Assembly (NCBI RefSeq): GCF_900101685.1
Contig: NZ_FMZZ01000021.1
Span: 1 to 64,000, forward strand
Length of the DNA: 64,000 nucleotides
Reading direction: 5' to 3'
Source of the DNA: Actinokineospora iranica
GTDB lineage: Bacteria > Actinomycetota > Actinomycetes > Mycobacteriales > Pseudonocardiaceae
Position 1 is the stretch's first letter. Each line of letters starts with the position of its first letter. The notes under the pieces were generated by a model. That model searched no databases and was not told the DNA's origin. It saw nothing but the letters and a program-made list of their open reading frames with translations. Below are positions 17,775-25,536 of the stretch, piece after piece. The translations under genes and the position numbers were made by a program.

Positions 17775-17783
17775 CGCTCCCCC

Positions 17784-18371
17784 TCACGGCAACTTCGGCT
17801 CGACGGCTTGAGCAATCTTCATCGCGACCTCGCACGACTCAGCATCCGTTCTAGCCGACCCGGCCCCCTCCACGGTGGATGTGGCGGTGACTTCCATCGT
17901 CACCAAGCAGGTGATGCCGAACATCGAGTGCAGCGCCTTGTGTCGTCCCACTGTCGGCACTGGCCGCACGTCGGTGTTACCGGCTTCCACGCTGTCCAAG
18001 CCCAGCCTGTAGTAAATGTTCACACCGGCCGTGAACCGGTCTTCATTGAACTTGCATGACCGTCGGTCGACATAGTCGACGTCCTTGGGCTCGGTTTTGA
18101 AGCCCAGTTGGGCGCGATCCGCCTCGGTCAGCAGCGAGCACGGCACCACATCGGCCAACGGGCCATCTCCGGTCGGCTTGCCGGTGCTCGTCGGCACCTT
18201 GGACGTGCCGGTCGAACGCGGCAGGCCGGTGCCAGGGATGGTCGGACCCGCATCGGACCCGGGCACCGGTCCAGGCTGGCCGGGTGTCACTGTCGAACAT
18301 CCCACCATCCCCACGACCGCACCGAGCAGCACCGCCAGCGCTGAACCCCGGACTCGCATCGACTTCCTCAC
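17784..18371 (-). CDS. DUF3558 family lipoprotein
   Basis: A 195-residue secreted lipoprotein. The signal sequence has a basic start (MRKSMRVRGS), a hydrophobic core and a lipobox MVGC with the modified cysteine at 25. A Pro/Thr/Ser/Gly-rich linker follows, then the DUF3558 domain, in which PCSLLTEADRAQLG and RRSCKFNE are the typical blocks. It is the second gene of the ESX-accessory operon and would sit on the outer face of the membrane. Its start overlaps the upstream stop. Confidence 0.85.
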   Translation of the reverse strand: MRKSMRVRGSALAVLLGAVVGMVGCSTVTPGQPGPVPGSDAGPTIPGTGLPRSTGTSKVPTSTGKPTGDGPLADVVPCSLLTEADRAQLGFKTEPKDVDYVDRRSCKFNEDRFTAGVNIYYRLGLDSVEAGNTDVRPVPTVGRHKALHSMFGITCLVTMEVTATSTVEGAGSARTDAESCEVAMKIAQAVEPKLP

Positions 18372-18778
18372 TGTGCCTCGTCCCGCAGCCTGTTCATCGC
18401 CGCCCGGTTGGCTTCCTCGGTGGCCTCGTAGTTCGCCATCGACTGCCGGATGGCCTCTTCTGCCTTCAACAGCGACTCCCGCAACTCACGAAACCGCGTC
18501 ACGAAACCGTTCTCATCGGTGGCCACCTCGACCATGAACGGCGCCATCACCTCCCCGCCCTTCAACCGCCCCAACGGCGGCGGCCGAGAGATGAGGGTGA
18601 GGTTGTGAGCCTGGTCTTGCATCCCGTCCAGGAAGCTCTTGATCACAGCCAGGAGGGCTTCGCCGCCTTCTTCGGTGATCTTGACCGCGCCCGCCGCTGC
18701 CGCGTCGGCGAAGCCCTGCATGTTGTCGAACAGCGAGCCACCCATCGGGCCGAATGGGTTCGCGTCCTCTGGTGTCAT
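18368..18778 (-). CDS. Small helical protein of the ESX-accessory operon
   Basis: A 136-residue, mostly helical acidic protein (ITEEGGEALLAVIKSFLDG, then LRESLLKAEEAIRQSMANYE). No signal peptide or WxG. Its size, helicity and place at the head of the lipoprotein-PPE-EspG operon suggest a WXG100-like or ESX-associated protein, which is inference. It overlaps the lipoprotein start by four bases. ATG at 18778. Confidence 0.65.
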   Translation of the reverse strand: MTPEDANPFGPMGGSLFDNMQGFADAAAAGAVKITEEGGEALLAVIKSFLDGMQDQAHNLTLISRPPPLGRLKGGEVMAPFMVEVATDENGFVTRFRELRESLLKAEEAIRQSMANYEATEEANRAAMNRLRDEAQ

Positions 18779-18879
18779 CCCGCGACCTCCCCGCCAAGAT
18801 CCACTTGGGGAACCGTAGCAGCGCGGCCACGCTCTGTGCTCGGAATGACGAAAACAGGATCTCGGGGGTTTCCCTCGGC

Positions 18880-19215
18880 TCAGGGGGCCGGGGGCCTGAC
18901 CTGGGTGTTCGGGGACTCGGGAGGTTGGTTGTGGTTGGCGCGGGTGGTGAGGTCTTCGTAGGCCGAAGTGTCACCGCGAGCCAGGGCGCGGAAGGCCTCG
19001 GCGCGCAGGGCCAGTGACATGGCCCAGCCCACCCCCGCCTCGCCGCCTGAGGTCTCGACTGTCAGGTCCGCGAGGCGGTCGCTGTGCTCGGCGACCATCC
19101 GACACACCGACCACGCGGTTCTCAGCATCTCGACGCCTCGGCGGCGTTGCTCGTCGGTCAACGAGTCCAGCCAGACCTGCTGTTCTGGGGTGACGATGAA
19201 GCCTTCGGCGTCCAT
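18880..19215 (-). CDS. Hypothetical protein
   Basis: A 111-residue helical protein beginning MDAEGFIVTPEQQVWLDSLT, with a proline-rich C-terminus. It lies 101 bp upstream of the ESX-accessory operon and in the same direction, so it may be co-expressed. No family recognised. G/C-ending codons support it as real. Confidence 0.6.
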   Translation of the reverse strand: MDAEGFIVTPEQQVWLDSLTDEQRRRGVEMLRTAWSVCRMVAEHSDRLADLTVETSGGEAGVGWAMSLALRAEAFRALARGDTSAYEDLTTRANHNQPPESPNTQVRPPAP

Positions 19216-19278
19216 ACCCGCACTATGCCGCGCCCTTGAGAATCACACAGCCGATTGTCGGACCTCGGTTTCCTTCGC

Positions 19279-20061
19279 CTACTCGGTTGTGCGGCGGAGG
19301 AGGGTTAGTGACTCTTCGGGGGATAGGGCTGTGGTGGTGAGGTTGTCGAAGGCGTTGGTGTAGGCGCGGGTCTCGGTTTTCTTTCTGAGTTGGAGGGTGC
19401 CTGCGGGGTGGTCTACGCAGGCGATTTCGGCGTGGGTGGGGAAATCCAGGAGCGAGAACGAGCAGACGAGCCGGACAGTGGGCTGGGGTGATGGGGGGAG
19501 GATCTGGACGGTGACATTGTCCAGTTCGGCCAGTTCGGCTATGTGGCGGCGTTGTTCGGCCATGTGGGGGGCCGTGTGGTCCAGGCTGCTGGCGTGGATG
19601 ATCGCGTGCAGGCGCAGGGGCGGGTTCTCGGTGAGGCGCTGTTTGCGCCGCCGGTGGAGTAGGACGGCCTTGGTGGACTGGGTGGTGGCGCGGACATGGT
19701 CAGGGGTCTGCAGGAGCGTGGGAATCGCGGCGAGTTGGAATGAGCGGACGGACACTGCCTGGGCTTCCAAGGGAACATAACCGCGGTCGTCCAGGCCGAA
19801 CTCGCGCCACCAACCCCTGGCCTTCGCCTCCTCGCGCATGATCACGTATGGCTCCCAGTCGTTGACCGGGACGCCGTAGAGGTCGAGCATCGCCAGCAAC
19901 TCGTGGTGGCTGGGGACCTGGAAGGTTTCCAGGCGGCTGATCTTCCGGTTGTTGAACAGCAGCCTCGCCGCCGCTTCCTCCTGGGTGATCCCCGTCCGCT
20001 GGCGTAGTTCGCGCAGCGCGGTTCCCAAAACTCGCACCGGCAGAGTGGGCTCGATCCGCAT
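19279..20061 (-). CDS. XRE-family regulator with DUF5753 domain
   Basis: A 260-residue regulator. The N-terminal HTH (LGTALRELRQRTGITQEEAA, then FNNRKISRLETF) is followed by the DUF5753 domain, recognisable from AKARGWWREFGLD, LQTPDHVRA and the late FDNLTTTALSPEESL. This is the WhiJ-like type abundant in actinobacteria and usually partnered with small DUF397 proteins. ATG 20061 is preferred over upstream starts. Three small ORFs precede it in the same direction. Some bias to less GC-rich codons. Confidence 0.88.
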   Translation of the reverse strand: MRIEPTLPVRVLGTALRELRQRTGITQEEAAARLLFNNRKISRLETFQVPSHHELLAMLDLYGVPVNDWEPYVIMREEAKARGWWREFGLDDRGYVPLEAQAVSVRSFQLAAIPTLLQTPDHVRATTQSTKAVLLHRRRKQRLTENPPLRLHAIIHASSLDHTAPHMAEQRRHIAELAELDNVTVQILPPSPQPTVRLVCSFSLLDFPTHAEIACVDHPAGTLQLRKKTETRAYTNAFDNLTTTALSPEESLTLLRRTTE

Positions 20062-20075
20062 TCGCGTGGTTCCTG

Positions 20076-20276
20076 TCAAATATGGTGGTTGATGGCGATG
20101 TGGGTGATTCGGTAATGGACTTTCACCGCCGCCACGGGGTCGATCGTCTCGGCGGCCACACCGAACCCGCATGGCCGGTACCGGCACAGGTACCAGTCCT
20201 TTCCACCGCTGTCGGTCGTCCTGTCGCAGAACGGGGAGACCTGCTCGACCTCGGGTGGGCGGGACTTGGCGGCCAT
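20076..20276 (-). CDS. Small hypothetical protein, 66 residues
   Basis: Ends 14 bases before the DUF5753 regulator start and is read in the same direction. Contains three cysteines (SPFCDRTTDSG, WYLCRYRPCGFG) that could bind a metal, then a hydrophobic stretch VAAVKVHYRITHIAINHHI. No family recognised. It may be the small partner of the regulator, in the place where a DUF397 gene is often found. Confidence 0.5.
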   Translation of the reverse strand: MAAKSRPPEVEQVSPFCDRTTDSGGKDWYLCRYRPCGFGVAAETIDPVAAVKVHYRITHIAINHHI

Positions 20277-20291
20277 CGGGTTTTCCGTTCG

Positions 20292-20513
20292 CTATTTCTT
20301 GGGCGGGGTGTGCTTGGCGATCCAGTCGAGGTGGTCGAGGATCATGTCGTTCGTCATGCGAAGCTCATCCACGAGTTCTTCAGTGCATTCCACTTCTTCC
20401 ACGGCCCGCTTGATCTTCTGCATCAGGAATGTCAAGTCGTCGATGTCGGTGCAGATGTTTTCCAGGCTCTGCGGGATGAAGCCGTGCGGGCACGGTAAAA
20501 ACGGCTGGTTCAT
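20292..20513 (-). CDS. Small hypothetical protein, 73 residues
   Basis: ATG 20513 opens MNQPFLPCPHGFIPQSLENI; the rest is acidic and helical (FLMQKIKRAVEEVECTEELV). The frame is open further upstream but that part looks non-coding. It lies 15 bases before the 66-residue gene, so the small genes and the regulator are probably one transcript. Function unknown. Confidence 0.5.
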   Translation of the reverse strand: MNQPFLPCPHGFIPQSLENICTDIDDLTFLMQKIKRAVEEVECTEELVDELRMTNDMILDHLDWIAKHTPPKK

Positions 20514-20547
20514 GGTCGTTGTTCTCTTTTGATCCGGTGGGGACGGG

Positions 20548-20937
20548 CTAACGGGCGGTCGCCCGGGGGTACGAGCCGGACTGGCGGCGGCGCTTGGGCA
20601 GCGCGAAGTCCGGCGGGACCGGACGCAGCGGCGGAATCTCATTTCCCGGAGGTGAAAGAGTGAGAATCCACCGCAAAACCCAGGTCGCGGGACCGCTGTA
20701 TTCGGCGACCACGTGGGTCGGAGCGAACTCGGACAGCCCCGGCCCTCGTGGCGTTCGGTAGGCGATTGCCGTCGTCTCATCCCATACGATCACCACATCG
20801 TGGACGGAAGGCCAGGTAAGCACGGCGGCGAATACCGCGCGTGGCTCCGTGGCCGCCTCAGCCGGGTGAAGTTGCCATCGGCGCCGCCGAAACTCCCCAA
20901 GCCAGTAGTCGGCATCGAGGGTGATAAGAGTGTGCAT
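20548..20937 (-). CDS. Hypothetical protein
   Basis: A 129-residue protein from ATG 20937 (MHTLITLDADYWLGEFRRRR). The middle looks like a small alpha/beta domain (DVVIVWDETTAIAYRTPRG, WVLRWILTL) with a basic C-terminus (LPKRRRQSGSYPRA). It is the first gene of the minus-strand run that ends in the DUF5753 regulator. No family recognised. Confidence 0.55.
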   Translation of the reverse strand: MHTLITLDADYWLGEFRRRRWQLHPAEAATEPRAVFAAVLTWPSVHDVVIVWDETTAIAYRTPRGPGLSEFAPTHVVAEYSGPATWVLRWILTLSPPGNEIPPLRPVPPDFALPKRRRQSGSYPRATAR

Positions 20938-21132
20938 CCGCCGCTCCAGATGATTGGGGGAGAGCGGGAACGACCCGCCGATGAAGAGGAAACACGTTCG
21001 GCGGTGGATCTGCAATACTGCGTAGGTGATTTATTGGAAAGAATACGCCTAAGCGGTGAGTTTCGACCGGCGCGTACCTGATGAACCTTTCAAATAGCGC
21101 GTAAGATTCCTTCTGAGCGAGTGAGGTGGAGA

Positions 21133-22020
21133 GTGTCGGACGAAGGCACGACGGGATCGACGTTGCCGCGCCGCCAACTGGGGCGGTTCCTGCGCGGCCT
21201 GCGGAACGAGGCGCGGATGGGAGTGCGGACCGCTGCGGTCGAGCTGGAGTGGTCGGAGACGAAGATGTGGCGCATCGAGAACGGCCTCACCTCGCTGCGC
21301 GGACTGGACGTGCAGGCGATGTGCGCACTGTACGGGGCGCCAGCGGAGACCACAGAGGCGCTGATGGCGCTGGCCAGGGAGACCAAGGCCAAGGGGTGGT
21401 GGGTGAGCTACGGCGACGTCCTCCCCGAGGGCTTCGACCTCTACATCGGCCTGGAGGAAGCGGCCGAGTATCTCTGCGGGTACTGGTCCGAACTGGTGCC
21501 CGGACTTCTGCAAACCGAGCGCTACGCCCGCATCTTGATTCAAACAGACAACCCCGGAGTCGACCCTGCCGAGATCGAGCGCAGGGTGCAGGTGCGGATG
21601 GCTCGGCAGACGCTGCTGTTCCGGCGGTTTCGGCCACTTGTGCTCCACATCGCGCTCAACGAGGCGGTTTTGCGCAGGCCCGTTGGCGGTCCCGAAGTCA
21701 TGGCCGAACAACTGCGCCGACTTGTCGAGTTGGGGCAGTTGCCCAACGTGTCGGTGCGCGTGGTGCCGTATGCGGCGGGATTTCACTACGGCGTCCTGGC
21801 TGGCCCGTTCGTCAAGTTGGATTTCCCGACCAACGGGAATGGTCAGCCTCTGGAGCCGTCGATAATTTATATCGACAACTTCGCTGGTGCGCTCTTCTTG
21901 GAGAAACCGCACGAAATTCGGCGATACGCTACGGCATTCACGAATATATGGGACTCTGTGCTAGACGAGACGGAGTCCATGAATTGTATCGCCACTGTAG
22001 CAAGGGAGATGGGACAGTGA
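21133..22020 (+). CDS. XRE-family regulator with DUF5753 domain
   Basis: A 295-residue regulator. HTH: LGRFLRGLRNEARMGVRTAA, then WSETKMWRIENG. DUF5753: AKGWWVSYGDVLPEGFDLYI, ELVPGLLQTERYARIL, and the C-terminal FTNIWDSVLDETESMNCI. GTG 21133 has GAGG (21123-21126) six bases upstream; GTG 21121 is the alternative. It overlaps the DUF397 gene (GTGA), the usual partner. It diverges from the other DUF5753 gene cluster across a ~195-bp spacer. Confidence 0.92.
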   Translation: MSDEGTTGSTLPRRQLGRFLRGLRNEARMGVRTAAVELEWSETKMWRIENGLTSLRGLDVQAMCALYGAPAETTEALMALARETKAKGWWVSYGDVLPEGFDLYIGLEEAAEYLCGYWSELVPGLLQTERYARILIQTDNPGVDPAEIERRVQVRMARQTLLFRRFRPLVLHIALNEAVLRRPVGGPEVMAEQLRRLVELGQLPNVSVRVVPYAAGFHYGVLAGPFVKLDFPTNGNGQPLEPSIIYIDNFAGALFLEKPHEIRRYATAFTNIWDSVLDETESMNCIATVAREMGQ

Positions 22021-22214
22021 ACAGCAAGAAGCTGGCCAACGCCAACTGGTTTAAGAGCAGTAAGAGCAACGGGCAAGCAGAGTGTGTCGAGGTGGCGTTC
22101 CTTGGCGAGCGTCAGGTCGCCACCCGGGACAGCAAGCAGTCCGACGCCGGTCCGGCCCTGGTCTTCGGCTCCCACCAGTGGGACGCCTTCGTCCGCCACA
22201 CCACGCAGCACTGA
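22017..22214 (+). CDS. DUF397 family small protein
   Basis: A 65-residue protein with the whole DUF397 signature: ANWFKSSKSNGQAECVEVAF, then VATRDSKQSDAGPALVF and a final WDAFV. These proteins partner DUF5753 regulators in streptomycete development and related regulation. The GTG start overlaps the regulator stop by four bases, so the two are translationally coupled. A stable hairpin follows at 22256-22300. Confidence 0.93.
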   Translation: MNSKKLANANWFKSSKSNGQAECVEVAFLGERQVATRDSKQSDAGPALVFGSHQWDAFVRHTTQH

Positions 22215-22255
22215 CGCGCTTTCTCGTCCCTGCCGCAGCCACGCGGCAGCGGTGA

Positions 22256-22300
22256 CCTGTCGAAGGCCGCCCCGACCCGTCGGGAGCGGCCTTCGACAGG
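22256..22300. terminator. Hairpin between convergent genes
   Basis: A perfect 15-bp inverted repeat, 22256-22270 with 22286-22300 (arm CCTGTCGAAGGCCGC), 41 bases after the DUF397 stop and 18 bases beyond the end of the minus-strand immunity pseudogene. Likely terminates both. No U-tract. Confidence 0.7.
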
Positions 22301-22317
22301 CCCTCCCGCCCCCGGCG

Positions 22318-22607
22318 CTACGGGGCCGTGGGGCTCCGCCGCCCGAGTTTCCGCCACGCCACCGACGCGGGCCGGTCCCCGCCGAGCCGAAAGAACTCCG
22401 CCGCCGCCTCGGCCACCTTGGCGAACGGGATTTCACTGTTCGCCGGGACCGGGCGCTCATTGTCCTGGTAAGAACAGGCCAGAAGTTCGTCAGCGGGAGG
22501 CCATAGGCCAAGGAATCGGCTCGCACTCTTTCGAGCAGCGGGGAGGCATCGCTGAGGTCACGGAGGACATTCGGACCGTCTCGCTGATACCACGCTTCGA
22601 TTGTCAT
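22318..22607 (-). pseudogene. Imm1-like immunity gene remnant (internal deletion and frameshift)
   Basis: The N-terminus is read from ATG 22607 with a GGGAG site (MTIEAWYQRDGPNVLRDLSD, then ADSLAYGLPLT), the usual opening of actinobacterial Imm1 immunity proteins. The C-terminus occurs in another frame: ERPVPANSEIPFAKVAEAAA, then EFFRLGGDRPASVAWRKL, matching the end of that family, and stops at 22318. The intervening ~60 residues expected in Imm1 are missing, and the break is near 22490. It lies directly downstream of a similarly broken deaminase toxin, its expected partner. Family assignment is from memory of the motifs. Confidence 0.65.
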
Positions 22608-23224
22608 TTCGCTCTCCCGTGATAGATTTTGCGGAAACCTCAATGGTGAGGGCGGTGTGTCGGATTCTATTGCTGCGCATGTGGATTGCCATCTTTATCT
22701 CCACGTCGGCGGCTGTTGAAGGGACCTTGTTTCCGGTTGGTTCTCGAACCATTCGACTGCCGCTTGGTGTTTGTCGTCCCATCCGCTGACCTCGGAGTTG
22801 ATGTTGCCCTCCGGGTCGATCCAGCGGCCGTGCGCCTTGGGCTGGGGTGTGCCTCGCAGGCGATCCTCTGACCGGATGATGTCGGGAGGCAGGCCCGTTC
22901 GTAACCGCTCCACCTCTGCGGGCGGCACCGGGACTCCGGCGTCGACCGATGGTGTCGGCGACGATGTGCCGTGGAGGTGGCGCTCCGCTATGTCGGAGAT
23001 GTGCCGGGAAACCATGTCCAAGACGGCATGGAGGTCGCTGAGACGGGCTCGGCTTCCTCGATGGCGTGGTTGACAGCCGCCGCGCGGTGTCCAGTGCCGA
23101 GTATTCGCGCGGTGTCGGTGTCGACGGTGTCCATGGTGTCCGAAATGGCCACAAGCCGGTCTTGGACGCGGTCCACCGCTCCGGCGAGCGTTGCCAGGCG
23201 CCGGGCGTCGTCGGCGATGGTCAC
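22608..23224 (-). pseudogene. SCP1.201/DddA-like deaminase toxin gene remnant
   Basis: Pieces of one protein lie in three successive frames. Frame 1: a coiled-coil-like N-terminus from GTG 23224 (VTIADDARRLATLAGAVDRV), preceded by -10 TAGCAT. Frame 2 (from ~23050): VSRHISDIAERHLHG, then HGRWIDPEGNINSEVSGWDD, the strand region of SCP1.201-type deaminases. Frame 3 (from ~22720): ADVEIKMAIHMRSNRIRHTA, corresponding to the catalytic helix with its Glu. The C-terminal PCxxC zinc motif is not found. At least two frameshifts and a 3' truncation make it inactive. Such toxins act on nucleic acid bases and pair with Imm1. Confidence 0.65.
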
Positions 23225-23280
23225 AGCCAGGATGCTAGGCGCGGGGGCTGACAACCTGGGGCGGGATAAGCCGCGGGCCG

Positions 23281-24054
23281 TCAGGGCTCGGTGTCCGCCA
23301 GGTGCACGGCGGTGGCGGTGGGGACGAAGCCGACTGTGCGATACACCCGGTCGGCGTCTTCGCTGCCGGGGGTCAGCCAGGCCAGGCGGACGCCTGCCAG
23401 GTCAGTCGCGGCGCGGACGGCGTGGGCGGTGACCAGGGCGCCGAGGCCCTTGCGGCGATGGTTCTCCGCGGTGCCGACGCCCGCGATCTCGGTGACGCCG
23501 TGGGCCACCGGCGTCCAGGAGGCGACGGCTACCGGCTCGCCGTCGAGTGTGGCCAGGACGGAACCGCCGTTCTCGGGGGCGGGCGGCGGGCTGGTGGGCG
23601 GCTCGCCCGGGGGCGCGCCGAACGCGGCGCGGGCCACCTCGGCGGAGGCCGCGAGGTCGGCGGTCGTGCGCACGACGTCGATCGCCACGCCGTCGAGGGG
23701 CTTGGGGAGCAGCAGGTCAGCGGGGTCGAGGACCAGCAGTGGAATCCGCATCGTCACGGTCAGGCCTGCGGCAGCCAACGTGTCCGCGGCGCCGGGGCAG
23801 GCCTGCTCGATCAACTCGAACCGCAGACCGCCAGGCGGGAAAGCGGCGCGCAGGATCTCCAGACTCCGGGCCACCTTGTCGGCGTCCCTGACCGGCTCGC
23901 CCGGGTGCGTCGCCACCGCGTACGACATGTACCCGGGGCCGTCAGCGGAGAGCAAGCCGGTGAACGGGCCCGCTGGAATGACGGCGCGGTCGCGGCTGAG
24001 CCCCGCCAACTGCGCGGCGGCGATACGGGAGGCGAGACGGTCTGCTTCTGGCAC
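23281..24054 (-). CDS. GNAT family N-acetyltransferase
   Basis: A 257-residue protein. The acetyl-CoA loop is in EIAGVGTAENHRRKGLGALV (R-R-K-G-L-G), followed by YRTVGFVPTAT. The N-terminal half is a second, non-catalytic GNAT-like domain. GTG 24054 is chosen over the longer open frame because TACCGT lies six bases before it (leaderless pattern). Substrate unknown. It follows the decayed toxin-immunity pair in the same direction. Confidence 0.82.
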   Translation of the reverse strand: MPEADRLASRIAAAQLAGLSRDRAVIPAGPFTGLLSADGPGYMSYAVATHPGEPVRDADKVARSLEILRAAFPPGGLRFELIEQACPGAADTLAAAGLTVTMRIPLLVLDPADLLLPKPLDGVAIDVVRTTADLAASAEVARAAFGAPPGEPPTSPPPAPENGGSVLATLDGEPVAVASWTPVAHGVTEIAGVGTAENHRRKGLGALVTAHAVRAATDLAGVRLAWLTPGSEDADRVYRTVGFVPTATAVHLADTEP

Positions 24055-24095
24055 CCGAGGACGGTAACCGGGGCCGAGCCTGGCCCGCCCGCGAA

Positions 24096-24692
24096 TTACT
24101 GGAGGGCGTCGAGGTCGATGGTGACTGGGAACGGGACGTCGGTGGTGAAGGTTCCGGTCACCTCGTCCCTGTTCTGGTACCCGAACTCCTCGGCCAGGTG
24201 GCATGGCAGTAACGAGACCGGGTCTTCGATGTCGAGCAGCCAGTAATGCGGAATCCCGGCGTCGGCATACTCGCCGCGCTTGGTGACGCGATCCGTGCGC
24301 TTGGACCCCGGCGCGACGATCTCGACCACGACCAGCACACCGGCGGCCCGGAGGATTCCTCCTTCGGCCTTGCGGCGTGCCACCTCAGCCTTCTCGACCA
24401 CGACGAGATCCGGCCGCCTGCTGAAACCGGGGCCCTCCGCCGGGCCCAGACCGAGGTCCACGTCCACATCGGCGATCAGGTCAAGGTGATCGGGCAGTTG
24501 GTCGAACAGTTGGTAACCCAGCACCATCATGGCCTTCTGGTGCTCCGGGGTGGGACTTGGCGACATCAACAGGCGGCCCTCTAGCAGCTCCGTGTACCCC
24601 GTCTCGGTCTCTTCGAGCGCGGCGTACTCCTCAATGGTCAGCAGGTGTGCGGGCGCGCTCGACTCGGTTTGACGCATCGGCATCGCGGTCAC
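24096..24692 (-). CDS. Uma2 (DUF820) family putative endonuclease
   Basis: A 198-residue protein with the Uma2/DUF820 restriction-endonuclease-like core: YAALEETETGYTELLEGRLL, the catalytic SRRPDLVVVEKAE, and VLVVVEIVAPGSKRTDR with the E-x-V motif, followed by KRGEYADAGIPHYWLLD. The family is common in actinobacteria and cyanobacteria; nuclease activity is inferred from fold. GTG 24692 has GAGGAG about six bases upstream. Confidence 0.88.
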   Translation of the reverse strand: MTAMPMRQTESSAPAHLLTIEEYAALEETETGYTELLEGRLLMSPSPTPEHQKAMMVLGYQLFDQLPDHLDLIADVDVDLGLGPAEGPGFSRRPDLVVVEKAEVARRKAEGGILRAAGVLVVVEIVAPGSKRTDRVTKRGEYADAGIPHYWLLDIEDPVSLLPCHLAEEFGYQNRDEVTGTFTTDVPFPVTIDLDALQ

Positions 24693-24745
24693 GGGCTTCT
24701 CCTCACCTTCTGCCGACAGGCTGCCAGAGGGGTACGACAAATGGC

Positions 24746-25474
24746 CTAACGCCGCCGCATGGTGCGCTGCACGCTGCGCATCTTGGCTCCCTGCGGCATC
24801 GGACCCTTGGGCAGGGCCGCGCCGCGGGAGGCGAGGGCGGCCAGGCGCTTCTCGACCACGTCGATCTGGGCGGGGCGCAGGTTGTTGGGCAGCTTCATCA
24901 GGTGCCGCTGCAGGTGGCGCAGCTCCACCTGGCCCTGGTCGTGGCCGACGACGACGTCGTAGATCGGGATCTCGCCGATGACCCGGGCGGTGCGCTTCTT
25001 CTCCTGGGCCAGCAGGGTCTTCACCCGGTGCGGCGCGCCCTCGGCCACCAGGATGACGCCGGGGCGGCCGATGACCCGGTGCACCGCGTCAAGCTGGGTG
25101 GTGCCCGCGACGCTGGGGGTGACGCGCCAGCGGCCGCGCAGGTTCTCCAGCGCCCACGCCGCAGCGCCCGGCTGGCCGTCGGCCTTGGTGTAGACGTTCT
25201 TCTGCACCCGCCGCCCGAAGATGATCACGGCCGCGAGCAGGCCGAACGCGATGCCGACCGGCAGCACGAACCACTCGATGCCCAGCAGCAGGCCGATGCC
25301 GAACACCACGCCGGTGACCACCAGCAGGGCGCCGAGCATCCAGGGGATCAGTGCCTTGTCTTCCTTGCGCTGCATGTTGAACGCCTGGAAGATCTGCCCG
25401 CGCTTGGCCTTCGACGCTGCTTTGCGCGCCTTCTTGGCTTCCTTGGCGGCCGCTTTGTCCTGCTTGTCAGCCAT
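24746..25474 (-). CDS. DUF4191 family membrane protein
   Basis: A 242-residue protein. A very basic N-terminus (KQDKAAAKEAKKARKAASKA) leads to two membrane segments (about residues 44-63 and 65-88), then a cytosolic domain with RGRWRVTPSVAGTTQLDAVH and a basic C-terminus. It matches the actinobacterial DUF4191 family, whose function is unknown. TATCCT lies seven bases before the ATG, suggesting a leaderless mRNA. It diverges from uvrD2. Confidence 0.85.
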   Translation of the reverse strand: MADKQDKAAAKEAKKARKAASKAKRGQIFQAFNMQRKEDKALIPWMLGALLVVTGVVFGIGLLLGIEWFVLPVGIAFGLLAAVIIFGRRVQKNVYTKADGQPGAAAWALENLRGRWRVTPSVAGTTQLDAVHRVIGRPGVILVAEGAPHRVKTLLAQEKKRTARVIGEIPIYDVVVGHDQGQVELRHLQRHLMKLPNNLRPAQIDVVEKRLAALASRGAALPKGPMPQGAKMRSVQRTMRRR

Positions 25475-25536
25475 AACCCCCAGGATACGGGGCGGGGTCC
25501 CCCGGCAGGCGGGCGCGCTCTGTCAGGATGCACCCC

